Positions 1-5,712 of a stretch of 5,712 bases of DNA are shown one piece after another. The stretch lies in NCBI GenBank assembly GCA_947097635.1, contig CAMURW010000112.1, positions 1-5,712 on the forward strand. The letters run 5' to 3'. The DNA is from an uncultured Bacteroidales bacterium. GTDB lineage: Bacteria > Bacteroidota > Bacteroidia > Bacteroidales > P3. Within the stretch, counting starts at the first letter, position 1; each line of letters starts with the position of its first letter. Made by a program: the position numbers and the translations under genes. The notes below the pieces were generated by a model that searched no databases, was not told the DNA's origin, and worked only from the letters and a program-made list of their open reading frames with translations.

Positions 1-533
1 TTTACGTAGGGCGGTATATCCTTGTCGATAAGGCTGCCGCCGCTGGTAATGACGTGTGCGCCGATGTGCACAAACTGATGGATTGCGGTTTTGCCTCCCA
101 GCACAGTCCAGTCACCAACAAGGATGTGGCCTGCCAGCGTGGCGTTGTTGGCAAACACGCAGTAGTCGCCTACCACACAGTCGTGAGCGATGTGGCAATA
201 TGCCATAATGAGGTTGTTGTCGCCGATGATGGTCTTGCCGCTGGCAGCAGTGCCGCGGTTGATGGTGCAACACTCTCGTATGGTGTTGTTGTTGCCAATC
301 TCGCAGATGGTGTACTCGTCGTTGAATTTCAGGTCTTGTGGGATGGCGCTGATGACGCTGCCTGGGAATATGCGGCAGTTCTTTCCTATGCGCGCGCCGG
401 GGAAAATGGTGACATTGGGACCTATCCAGGTGCCGTCGCCGATGACAACGTCGTCACTGATGGTGGTGAAGTTGCCGATTTTTACATCCTTGCCGATCCT
501 GGCGTTGGGATGTAGGTCGTACATTATTGACAT
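1..533 (-). CDS. lpxA: Acyl-ACP--UDP-N-acetylglucosamine O-acyltransferase LpxA (3' end cut by window edge)
   Basis: First enzyme of lipid A synthesis: a cytoplasmic trimer that moves a 3-hydroxyacyl chain from acyl carrier protein to the 3-OH of UDP-GlcNAc. I translated 177 codons by hand from the minus strand; they are rich in hexapeptide repeats of a left-handed beta helix (IGDGTWIG, ARIGKNC, TIIGDNN). Diagnostic matches to E. coli LpxA are PQDLKF, HIAHDC with the catalytic His at residue 117 (E. coli His125), LAGH at His136, HQF at His152, and the ending PPYV. Gly165 aligns with E. coli Gly173, the acyl-chain ruler, which fits a long acyl chain; that is an inference. About 80 C-terminal residues lie outside the window. 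I chose the ATG at 533-531; a second ATG three codons in (524-522) is possible, but the first fits the usual N-terminal length better. The leader is A-rich with no Shine-Dalgarno sequence. It is the last gene of the lpxC, carbonic anhydrase, lpxA block. Confidence 0.95.
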   Translation of the reverse strand, partial: MSIMYDLHPNARIGKDVKIGNFTTISDDVVIGDGTWIGPNVTIFPGARIGKNCRIFPGSVISAIPQDLKFNDEYTICEIGNNNTIRECCTINRGTAASGKTIIGDNNLIMAYCHIAHDCVVGDYCVFANNATLAGHILVGDWTVLGGKTAIHQFVHIGAHVITSGGSLIDKDIPPYV

Positions 534-576
534 TAAACTATTTTTTTCATTTCATTCCTTATACTAAAACGCCTCT

Positions 577-598
577 GCAAGGTAACAAACGTCCTTGC
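577..598. repeat. Perfect 6-base inverted repeat in lpxA leader
   Basis: GCAAGG at 577-582 and CCTTGC at 593-598 are exact reverse complements separated by 10 bases. The element ends about 43 bases upstream of the lpxA start codon. It could fold as a small hairpin in the lpxA leader RNA or be a binding site for a dimeric regulator. On the minus strand it is followed by AGAGGCGTTTTAG, which is not a proper T-run, so I do not call it a terminator. Function is unknown. Confidence 0.4.
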
Positions 599-682
599 TT
601 GTCACTTTCACGTAGGAATATATTTTTCAAAAAACGCTGAGGAGCACTCATTATTGCCAGTCGAAGTGTAATTAAGAAATAT

Positions 683-694
683 TAACGACACAAG
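683..694. repeat. Left copy of 12-base inverted repeat flanking lpxC and carbonic anhydrase gene
   Basis: TAACGACACAAG on the plus strand is the exact reverse complement of CTTGTGTCGTTA at 2239-2250. It lies 29 bases beyond the stop codon of the carbonic anhydrase-like gene, inside the spacer ahead of lpxA. The match does not extend on either side. See the right copy for interpretation. Confidence 0.45.
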
Positions 695-723
695 TGTACT
701 GTTCGAAAACGCCAGGCTGCATA

Positions 724-1224
724 CTATTCTTTGTACCAATCAATGTAGCGAGCGTAGCGGTGGGCGTAGTCGGCAGCCACTCCAGGGTTTGCCATGCCCA
801 TTTTCTTGGCGGGGATACCGGCCCATATTTCGCCTGCTCCCACGACCGTGTGCTGGAGTACTACGGCGCCAGCGGCAATAATAGCCTCGGCCCCGATTTC
901 CGCATGATCCATGACTACCGCCCCCATGCCAATAAGTGCGCCGTGGTGTATCGTGCTGCCATGCACTATGGCATTGTGGCCGATGGAGACATCGTCTTCT
1001 ATTACGGTTGGCGCGTCTTTGCTGACATGAATGCACGCGCCGTCTTGTATATTTACGCCATTACCGATGGTTACAGGAGCCACATCACCTCGAACGACGC
1101 TGCTGAACCACACGGAGCAGTTCTTGCCCAGTGACACATCGCCCACAATAGTGGCATTCTCGCTGAAATAGCAACTTTCGTCGTAACGCGGGGCAATGCG
1201 GTTTAGTTCTTTTATCAGGGCCAT
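724..1224 (-). CDS. Gamma carbonic anhydrase family protein (hexapeptide-repeat, YrdA/PaaY-like)
   Basis: A 166-residue left-handed beta-helix protein, the usual length for the short bacterial gamma carbonic anhydrase family (YrdA, PaaY, CaiE relatives). Residues that mark the family are present: Arg45 and Asp47 in VVRGD, Gln60 in NIQDG, and three likely zinc ligands His66 (CIHV), His83 (IGHN) and His88 (IVHG), matching His81/117/122 of the Methanosarcina enzyme Cam. A C-terminal helix (from about residue 148) packs against the helix in relatives. It probably forms a cytoplasmic trimer with metal sites between subunits. Reversible CO2 hydration is the family activity, but many short members have no proven role, so the in vivo function is open. 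The start is ATG at 1224-1222; the gene follows lpxC by 46 bases and is probably co-transcribed with it. The zinc ligands argue against it being a worn-down LpxD or LpxA copy. Confidence 0.9.
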   Translation of the reverse strand: MALIKELNRIAPRYDESCYFSENATIVGDVSLGKNCSVWFSSVVRGDVAPVTIGNGVNIQDGACIHVSKDAPTVIEDDVSIGHNAIVHGSTIHHGALIGMGAVVMDHAEIGAEAIIAAGAVVLQHTVVGAGEIWAGIPAKKMGMANPGVAADYAHRYARYIDWYKE

Positions 1225-1270
1225 GAATGAAATGGTAAATAGGATGTTTTGATACCCGTCGTCTTTGCGG

Positions 1271-2185
1271 TTAGTTCAGTTGCTGAAGGAGGAACTTGCA
1301 GAAATCTGCATTGTTTTTGTGGCCAGGGCAGCGAATGATGAAGTGTCCTTTGACGGGGCATCCCAGCAGACGTATGTCGCCCATGAAGTCCAGCAGTTTG
1401 TGGCGGGCGGGCTCGTTATTGAAACGGTGCGGGCTGGTGTTGAGAACGCCGTTTTCCACTTTCAGTTCTTTCACCTGGTTGCCGAAGAGGTCTGCCAGAT
1501 GGTTCTTCTGTTCGTCGCTGAGAGATTGTTCCACGAATACGATGGCATTGCTGAGGGCACCGCCTTTGATGAGACCAGCCTCTAGCAGCGGCAGTATCTC
1601 GTGTAGAAACACAAAGGTGCGGCAACTGGAGATTTCGGGGATATAATCGTCATTACTGCTGCGAAATTCCGCTACCTGCTTGCCTATCACACGGCTCTTG
1701 AAGTCGATGATAGCTGTGACGCGAAATTCATCACTGGGCAGTGCAATATATTCCACACCCTCTTTGTTGCCCAGCATGGTGAGCGGCTTTGTGACCTGAA
1801 GGTATCGACGTGGAGCATCCTGCTGTTGAATGCCGGCTTGCTGGATGGCTTGCACCCAATAGTGCGCGCTGCCGTCGAGGATAGGCACTTCGTCGCCGTT
1901 GATTTCCACGACACAGTTGTCCACATGCAGCCCGGTAAGGGCGCTGAGGACGTGCTCAATGGTGGCAATGGATACATCTCCTTGTCGAAGTGTGGTGTTG
2001 CGGCTGGTGTCGCAAACCCTGTCAACATTGACGGGAATTTCTACGAAGGGGTCAAGGTCTATTCGGCGAAAAACAATTCCCGTGTTGACAGGAGCGGGAT
2101 GAAGGGCAACAATATTGGTGTGGCCTGTATGTAGTCCAGGACTGCTGAGCGGTGCCGTGGCTTTATGTAGGGTCGTCTGGTTCAC
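1271..2185 (-). CDS. lpxC: UDP-3-O-acyl-N-acetylglucosamine deacetylase LpxC (stand-alone, no FabZ domain)
   Basis: Zinc amidase that removes acetate from UDP-3-O-acyl-GlcNAc, the committed step of lipid A synthesis, in the cytoplasm. The protein has 304 residues, close to the 305 of E. coli LpxC. Key residues are visible: GLHTG near 17-21, catalytic Glu77 with zinc ligand His78 (TIEH), PILDGSA at 101-107, CRTF with Thr190 and Phe191 lining the acyl tunnel, RHKLLDFMGD carrying His262, Lys263, Asp266 and Asp270, and His289 in PGHKNN. The enzyme therefore looks intact. The start is GTG at 2185-2183: upstream the frame stays open only to a TAG at 2236-2234 with no ATG, and the N-terminal length fits the family. 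In most Bacteroidota lpxC continues in frame into fabZ; here translation stops at TAA 1273-1271 and the next gene starts 46 bases on, leaving no room for FabZ. The LysM gene ends 62 bases upstream, so read-through transcription is possible; no clear promoter was found. Confidence 0.96.
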   Translation of the reverse strand: MNQTTLHKATAPLSSPGLHTGHTNIVALHPAPVNTGIVFRRIDLDPFVEIPVNVDRVCDTSRNTTLRQGDVSIATIEHVLSALTGLHVDNCVVEINGDEVPILDGSAHYWVQAIQQAGIQQQDAPRRYLQVTKPLTMLGNKEGVEYIALPSDEFRVTAIIDFKSRVIGKQVAEFRSSNDDYIPEISSCRTFVFLHEILPLLEAGLIKGGALSNAIVFVEQSLSDEQKNHLADLFGNQVKELKVENGVLNTSPHRFNNEPARHKLLDFMGDIRLLGCPVKGHFIIRCPGHKNNADFCKFLLQQLN

Positions 2186-2238
2186 TGAAATGCTTTTTGT
2201 ATGAATAAGTTGTGTGAAAATTACACTGAGTTGCTATG

Positions 2239-2250
2239 CTTGTGTCGTTA
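2239..2250. repeat. Right copy of 12-base inverted repeat flanking lpxC and carbonic anhydrase gene
   Basis: CTTGTGTCGTTA on the plus strand is the reverse complement of 683-694. Its last three bases are the TAA stop codon of the LysM gene (minus strand). The two copies face each other and enclose 1,544 bases that hold exactly lpxC and the carbonic anhydrase-like gene. In a single transcript they could pair as a 12-base duplex. By a rough count of possible pairs, about one perfect 12-base inverted match is expected by chance in 5.7 kb, so meaning is uncertain. Confidence 0.45.
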
Positions 2251-4089
2251 TTTTACTGCCACCAACCGGAAGTCTATCATCTCGTAGACCTGTCCGGCCT
2301 GGTTTTCTATTCCGCTGCCTTCTCCGCTTTGCTGCAAGTGCAAGGGGAATAACATCCCGTCAGGTTTGCGAGTGATCAGCGTCTTCCAGTACTCGCTGCC
2401 TCGTTGTGAGAGTGCGCTGCCGAAATATAGGGCAATATCGTGCCCTGCACCGGCAAACTCCCCTACGGGCTCGGTTTTGTAGGTGTCCTTGAATTCGTCC
2501 ACGAAATGTTTGTGGGCAGCATCGTTATAGTCTAAGAAAGTGGGGTACACGAAATGGTAACTGCAGTTCTGTAGTTGATTGAAGTCCACGTCACCCATGT
2601 CGCGCACCAAGTTGTTCATCGTCACTAACACGGGGGTGTTGCTCTTCACGCTGTTCAGCCGGTTCATCAACAGGTTGATCTGTATGCGGTTTTTCTCCTT
2701 GCCGCGGTCATAGATATTCACAACCACTGGCTTGCCGGCGGCGCTTTTCAGTGTAGCAGCCAGTGTACTCTGGCTGTGACTCCAATCCACGAGGGTGTAG
2801 TTGATGTGCATGGATTTCAGTTCGTTTTCCCATGATTTCAGCACTTCCGTTTCTTCTTTGCCTGCGCTATGGATGACGAAGACTGGGGAACTAGGATATT
2901 GCTTTTGTATCATCTGTGCCAGTGCTCGCGTCTTGCCCTGAATGCCGGGCATGTATTTCACCACGTAGGGATTATCCCGCAGCACCTCTGTGCGTGTGCT
3001 TAGCGGGTTAACTACGAAGAGACGGTCTTGTTTTGCCATCTGTGCCACAATCTCGAAACCGCGACGTTGCAGAAGTGCTATCAGCAGGTCGCTCTGTGCT
3101 ACGTTGTGGCTGCTGTAAGCTTGGCGGATGGTATTTTCGCTCTCATCGGTGATGTCCACTACATTGAGATGCACATTCACACCATGTTCTGCCAGTTCCT
3201 CCAATGCTATTTGCAGACCTTCGTAGAACTGAATGAATTCAAAGGATTTGTAGTCTTTCTTGCCTCGCTGTTCCACGTCGAACTTGGTGGTGCTGATTTT
3301 GTCTAGTTGTTCCAGATGCAGAGGCAGCATGATGGTAATGAACACTTTGTCCGCACTGATGCGCTCGCGAATGGCTGGTGGATTCATCGCACTGGCATCG
3401 TTGTTTTGTTTGCGGGTAATAGTTGTGGTATTTTTAACGGTAGAGGGAGTGGATTGGTAGCGGTATTTCCCCTGTTGTTGATTTGTAATCTGACTGTTAG
3501 GATTATTGCTGCCGCGCGATTGCTCTTTTTGGTTTTGGGGTGCGTTCTGGCTGGTGGAGGTGTTATGCGGACGATTGGGATTTCCAGACACTGATTTTGT
3601 ATCCTTGGCGGCAGGTACTAACAGCTGCTGTCCCGCTTTCAGCCCTCTTTCTTTCAAGCCTTCGTTTAGCCGATATAGTTCGTCAACCGTGGTGTTGTAC
3701 TCCTTGGCAAGGCTGTAGAGTGTGCTGCCTTGTGACACTATGACAGTGGATGTGGTGGCATTTGCCGATGGGACAGGTTGTGTGGAAAGCGTTTCTTCTG
3801 TGCCCTGTACCCGTCTCACGGCGGCTCTGCTTTGTTCATTGATAGGAAGCCAGACGGTATCGCCGGCGTTCACGTGCTGCAGGTCTGTGCGTAGAATGGC
3901 GGCGCTATAGTGCAGGCCGTATGCGCGTGCCACAGCAAATACGCTTTGGCCGCTTTCCATAATGTGAAAATAATATTTCTTGCCATGTAATATAGTGGTT
4001 TCGCTGGTAGGCACGATTGTTGTCTGTGCCCAGCATGCAGTGACGCTTAGCATGGCAAACAGCAGTATAGGCACATATTTTTTCATCAT
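2248..4089 (-). CDS. Exported protein with two LysM domains and a type 1 periplasmic-binding fold
   Basis: 613 residues counted from the ATG at 4089-4087. An N-terminal export signal (KK, then a hydrophobic core at about 5-21) ends in VTAC-WAQ: either a lipobox with lipidated Cys19 or signal peptidase I cleavage before Gln22. LysM domain 1 spans about 39-83 (YYFHIMESGQSVFAVARAYG to DTVWLPI) and LysM 2 about 115-159 (VIVSQGSTLYSLAKEYN to QQLLVPA); LysM binds peptidoglycan glycans. Residues 160-241 are a polar linker rich in Asn, Gln, Ser and Thr. From about 247 to the end, alternating strands and helices (FYEGLQIALEEL, VVDITDE, PVFVIHSAGKE, PVLVTMNN) resemble the type 1 periplasmic binding fold of ABC-type amino-acid receptors. 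No permease gene is adjacent, so a sensory or envelope-assembly role is as likely as transport; the ligand is unknown. An in-frame ATG at 4140 would add 17 residues ahead of the signal and is less likely; the ATG at 4086 is also possible. Confidence 0.85.
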   Translation of the reverse strand: MMKKYVPILLFAMLSVTACWAQTTIVPTSETTILHGKKYYFHIMESGQSVFAVARAYGLHYSAAILRTDLQHVNAGDTVWLPINEQSRAAVRRVQGTEETLSTQPVPSANATTSTVIVSQGSTLYSLAKEYNTTVDELYRLNEGLKERGLKAGQQLLVPAAKDTKSVSGNPNRPHNTSTSQNAPQNQKEQSRGSNNPNSQITNQQQGKYRYQSTPSTVKNTTTITRKQNNDASAMNPPAIRERISADKVFITIMLPLHLEQLDKISTTKFDVEQRGKKDYKSFEFIQFYEGLQIALEELAEHGVNVHLNVVDITDESENTIRQAYSSHNVAQSDLLIALLQRRGFEIVAQMAKQDRLFVVNPLSTRTEVLRDNPYVVKYMPGIQGKTRALAQMIQKQYPSSPVFVIHSAGKEETEVLKSWENELKSMHINYTLVDWSHSQSTLAATLKSAAGKPVVVNIYDRGKEKNRIQINLLMNRLNSVKSNTPVLVTMNNLVRDMGDVDFNQLQNCSYHFVYPTFLDYNDAAHKHFVDEFKDTYKTEPVGEFAGAGHDIALYFGSALSQRGSEYWKTLITRKPDGMLFPLHLQQSGEGSGIENQAGQVYEMIDFRLVAVK

Positions 4090-4151
4090 TGTCGGAGGGT
4101 GGATTGGTGAGTCTCCGTAGGGGGAGGCGTTATGGTTCATTAGCGGGAAGT

Positions 4152-4198
4152 AACGTCTCCTTTTTGGAGGAAGAATACAAGTTTCTGTTATAGACGTT
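4152..4198. repeat. Inverted repeat in the guaA-LysM gene spacer
   Basis: AACGTCT at 4152-4158 and AGACGTT at 4192-4198 are perfect 7-base reverse complements 33 bases apart. Just inside the left arm, CTCC and GGAG (4157-4160 and 4166-4169) are separated by five T and could form a competing short hairpin. Both lie in the 123-base spacer between the guaA stop and the chosen LysM gene start. There is no T-run after the stem on the coding strand, so a terminator for guaA is not supported. It may be chance or a leader structure. Confidence 0.25.
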
Positions 4199-4212
4199 CG
4201 GGGTGGAAGCCT

Positions 4213-5712
4213 TTACTCCCATTCTATGGTTGCGGGGGGTTTGGAACTGATGTCGTAAACTACGCGGTTCACGCCTTTCACGCGGCGTATGATGTCGTTG
4301 CTCATCTGTGCCAGGAAGTCGTAGGGTAGATGACTCCAGTCCGCCGTCATGCCATCCACGCTTTCTACGGCACGAAGAGCCACGACGCTCTCGTAGGTGC
4401 GCTCGTCGCCCATCACGCCGACGCTCTGCACGGGCAGCAGCATACATCCTGCTTGCCACACTTTGTCATATAGGTTGTTGTCGCGTAGACCTTGGATGAA
4501 GATGTCGTCCACTTCCTGCAGGATGTGTACTTTCTCGGGCGTTACGTCGCTGAGGATGCGTATTGCCAGACCAGGGCCGGGGAAAGGATGACGTCCTATC
4601 AGTTCGGGCTTCATGCCCGTCTGTTGCCCCACACGGCGCACCTCATCCTTGAACAGCAGTCGCAGAGGCTCCACCAGCTTCAGCTTCATGTAGTTTGGCA
4701 GTCCGCCCACATTGTGGTGGCTCTTTATCTTGGCACTGGGACCGTTCACGTTGCAACTTTCTATTACGTCGGGGTATATGGTGCCTTGTGCCAGCCATTT
4801 GGCATCGTCCACTTTCTTGGCTTCGGCATCGAATACGTCGATGAATGTTTTGCCTATGGCTTTGCGTTTCTGTTCGGGGTCTTTCACGCCCGCCAGTACG
4901 TCGTAGAAACGCTGGCTGGCATCCACGCCTTTCACGTTGATTCCCATGTCCTTGTAGCTCTCCAGCACGTTGCGGAACTCATTTTTGCGCAACAGGCCGT
5001 TGTCCACAAAAATGCAGTGCAGATTGCTGCCGATGGCTTTGTGCAGAAGCATGGCTGCCACGCTGCTGTCCACGCCGCCGCTGAGACCTAGTATCACCTG
5101 GTCGTTGCCCAGTTTGGCTCTCAGCTCTGCCACTGTGGTCTCTACGAAGTTAGCGGGAGTCCAGCTCTGCTGGCAGTGGCATATTTCCACGCAGAAGTTG
5201 CGCAGTAGCGTCACGCCGTCCAGGCTGTGGTGCACCTCGGGGTGAAACTGTATGCAGTAGGTGTCCTCGTTTTCTATTTGGAATCCTGCGTTCTTCACGC
5301 TGTTGGTGCTACAGATGACGTGGTAGCCTTCCGGCAGTTGTTCTATGGTGTCGCCGTGGCTCATCCATACCTGACTGCTTTCGGGGATATCTTTCATCAA
5401 CGGGCAGGCGTGGTCCACATATTGAAGGTAGGCACGTCCGTATTCGCGTGTCTGGCTTTGCTGCACCTTTCCGCCGCCCCATTTTGCCAGATATTGGGCA
5501 CCGTAGCACACCCCTAGCAAAGGCAGTCTACCCTTGATGTTTGCCATGTTGGGCACAGGTGCATTGGGTGCATTGCAACTATAGGGACTGCCGCTGAAGA
5601 TTACACCTTTCACGTCGGGGGTGATGGTGGGTATTTTGTTGAATGGATGAATTTCGCAATAAATATTCAGTTCGCGCACCTTGCGCGCAATGAGCTGAGT
5701 GTATTGAGAACC
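4213..5712 (-). CDS. guaA: GMP synthase, glutamine-hydrolysing, GuaA (5' end just outside window)
   Basis: Converts XMP to GMP in purine synthesis, using ATP and ammonia channelled from glutamine. The open frame runs off the right edge: the first visible codons give GSQYTQLIARKVREL, matching E. coli GuaA just after its LDF, so only about eight residues are missing. The GTG at 5679 is an internal valine, not the start. Numbered from the first codon in the window (499 residues): a class I glutamine amidotransferase domain at about 1-180 with nucleophile Cys69 (GVCYGAQ) and partners His157 and Glu159 (FHPEV); an ATP-pyrophosphatase domain with the PP-loop SGGVDSS at 211-217; and the C-terminal dimerisation domain with RHPFPGPGL at 374-382 and the conserved ending KPPATIEWE. 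All key residues are intact. It is a housekeeping gene with no evident metabolic link to the envelope genes that follow. Confidence 0.98.
   Translation of the reverse strand, partial: GSQYTQLIARKVRELNIYCEIHPFNKIPTITPDVKGVIFSGSPYSCNAPNAPVPNMANIKGRLPLLGVCYGAQYLAKWGGGKVQQSQTREYGRAYLQYVDHACPLMKDIPESSQVWMSHGDTIEQLPEGYHVICSTNSVKNAGFQIENEDTYCIQFHPEVHHSLDGVTLLRNFCVEICHCQQSWTPANFVETTVAELRAKLGNDQVILGLSGGVDSSVAAMLLHKAIGSNLHCIFVDNGLLRKNEFRNVLESYKDMGINVKGVDASQRFYDVLAGVKDPEQKRKAIGKTFIDVFDAEAKKVDDAKWLAQGTIYPDVIESCNVNGPSAKIKSHHNVGGLPNYMKLKLVEPLRLLFKDEVRRVGQQTGMKPELIGRHPFPGPGLAIRILSDVTPEKVHILQEVDDIFIQGLRDNNLYDKVWQAGCMLLPVQSVGVMGDERTYESVVALRAVESVDGMTADWSHLPYDFLAQMSNDIIRRVKGVNRVVYDISSKPPATIEWE

Larger units (their letters stand above)
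534..723 (-). promoter_or_regulatory. 190-base AT-rich spacer / leader of lpxA
   Basis: This is the longest non-coding stretch in the window, between the carbonic anhydrase-like gene and lpxA. It contains a perfect 6-base inverted repeat (577-598), an A-tract just ahead of the lpxA start (minus strand, 547-541), and three copies of the word GCGTTTT read on the minus strand (712-706, 637-631, 572-566). The best match to the Bacteroides -7 box TAnnTTTG is GACGTTTG inside the hairpin region (one mismatch), but I found no well-spaced -33 TTG. A separate lpxA promoter is plausible from the size of the spacer but not shown. There is no stem with a T-run that would make a convincing terminator, and no credible small gene. 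Confidence 0.4.

Noticed and set aside
54..515. Plus-strand 153-codon open frame opposite lpxA
   Set aside because: The minus strand encodes clear LpxA with catalytic His motifs; the Val/Ala/Asp-rich plus-strand frame is the complement of its hexapeptide repeats.
533..550. Five-codon mini-ORF (MKKIV) on the minus strand whose TAA stop overlaps the lpxA ATG as TAATG
   Set aside because: It is too short to support as a gene and arises from the A-rich leader; translational coupling is possible but there is no evidence for it.
1225..1270. Remnant of a fabZ coding sequence after lpxC
   Set aside because: Only 46 bases separate the genes and they show no FabZ-like codons in any frame I read.
2186..2247. 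Possible lpxC promoter (TAATTTTC on the minus strand resembles TAnnTTTG)
   Set aside because: The last base of the box is wrong and there is no TTG at a suitable distance upstream.
4090..4212. Possible rho-independent terminator after guaA (CTCC-TTTTT-GGAG)
   Set aside because: The stem is only 4-5 bases and no T-run follows it on the coding strand.
4130..4459. 109-codon open frame on the minus strand across the end of guaA
   Set aside because: It is a different reading frame of the strongly conserved guaA C-terminus, Arg-rich and without a recognisable domain; a shadow frame.
4492..5091. 199-codon plus-strand open frame opposite guaA
   Set aside because: It is antisense to well-conserved GuaA codons, with composition typical of an antisense shadow and no recognisable motif.

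Overview
The window reads as part of a chromosome from a member of the Bacteroidota, most likely order Bacteroidales. The evidence is the Bacteroides-type look of LpxA, LpxC and GuaA, a LysM plus periplasmic-binding-fold envelope protein, A-rich leaders without clear Shine-Dalgarno sequences, and a GTG start. No genus is claimed. All five genes lie on the minus strand, so transcription runs from high to low coordinates.

In order of transcription: (1) guaA, GMP synthase, nearly complete; its first few codons lie beyond base 5712. (2) After a 123-base spacer, an exported protein with two LysM domains, a long polar linker and a type 1 periplasmic-binding fold (about 4089-2248). (3) After 62 bases, lpxC, the committed deacetylase of lipid A synthesis, as a stand-alone 304-residue enzyme from a GTG start. 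(4) After 46 bases, a gamma-class carbonic anhydrase-like left-handed beta-helix protein. (5) After a 190-base spacer, lpxA, the first acyltransferase of lipid A synthesis, cut by the left edge of the window.

The last three genes form a lipid A block. LpxA puts a 3-hydroxyacyl chain on UDP-GlcNAc and LpxC removes the N-acetyl group from that product. The block differs from the arrangement I know for most Bacteroidota, where lpxC is fused in frame to fabZ and is followed directly by lpxA. Here the FabZ half is absent, and a putative zinc carbonic anhydrase gene sits between lpxC and lpxA. A perfect 12-base inverted repeat brackets the lpxC plus carbonic anhydrase pair, although about one such repeat is expected by chance in a window of this size. 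The lpxA leader holds a small perfect inverted repeat and three copies of a 7-base word.

I saw no RNA gene, CRISPR array, insertion sequence or convincing terminator. Most of the window is ordinary housekeeping and envelope DNA; the unfused LpxC and the inserted carbonic anhydrase gene are the points that deserve a second look.
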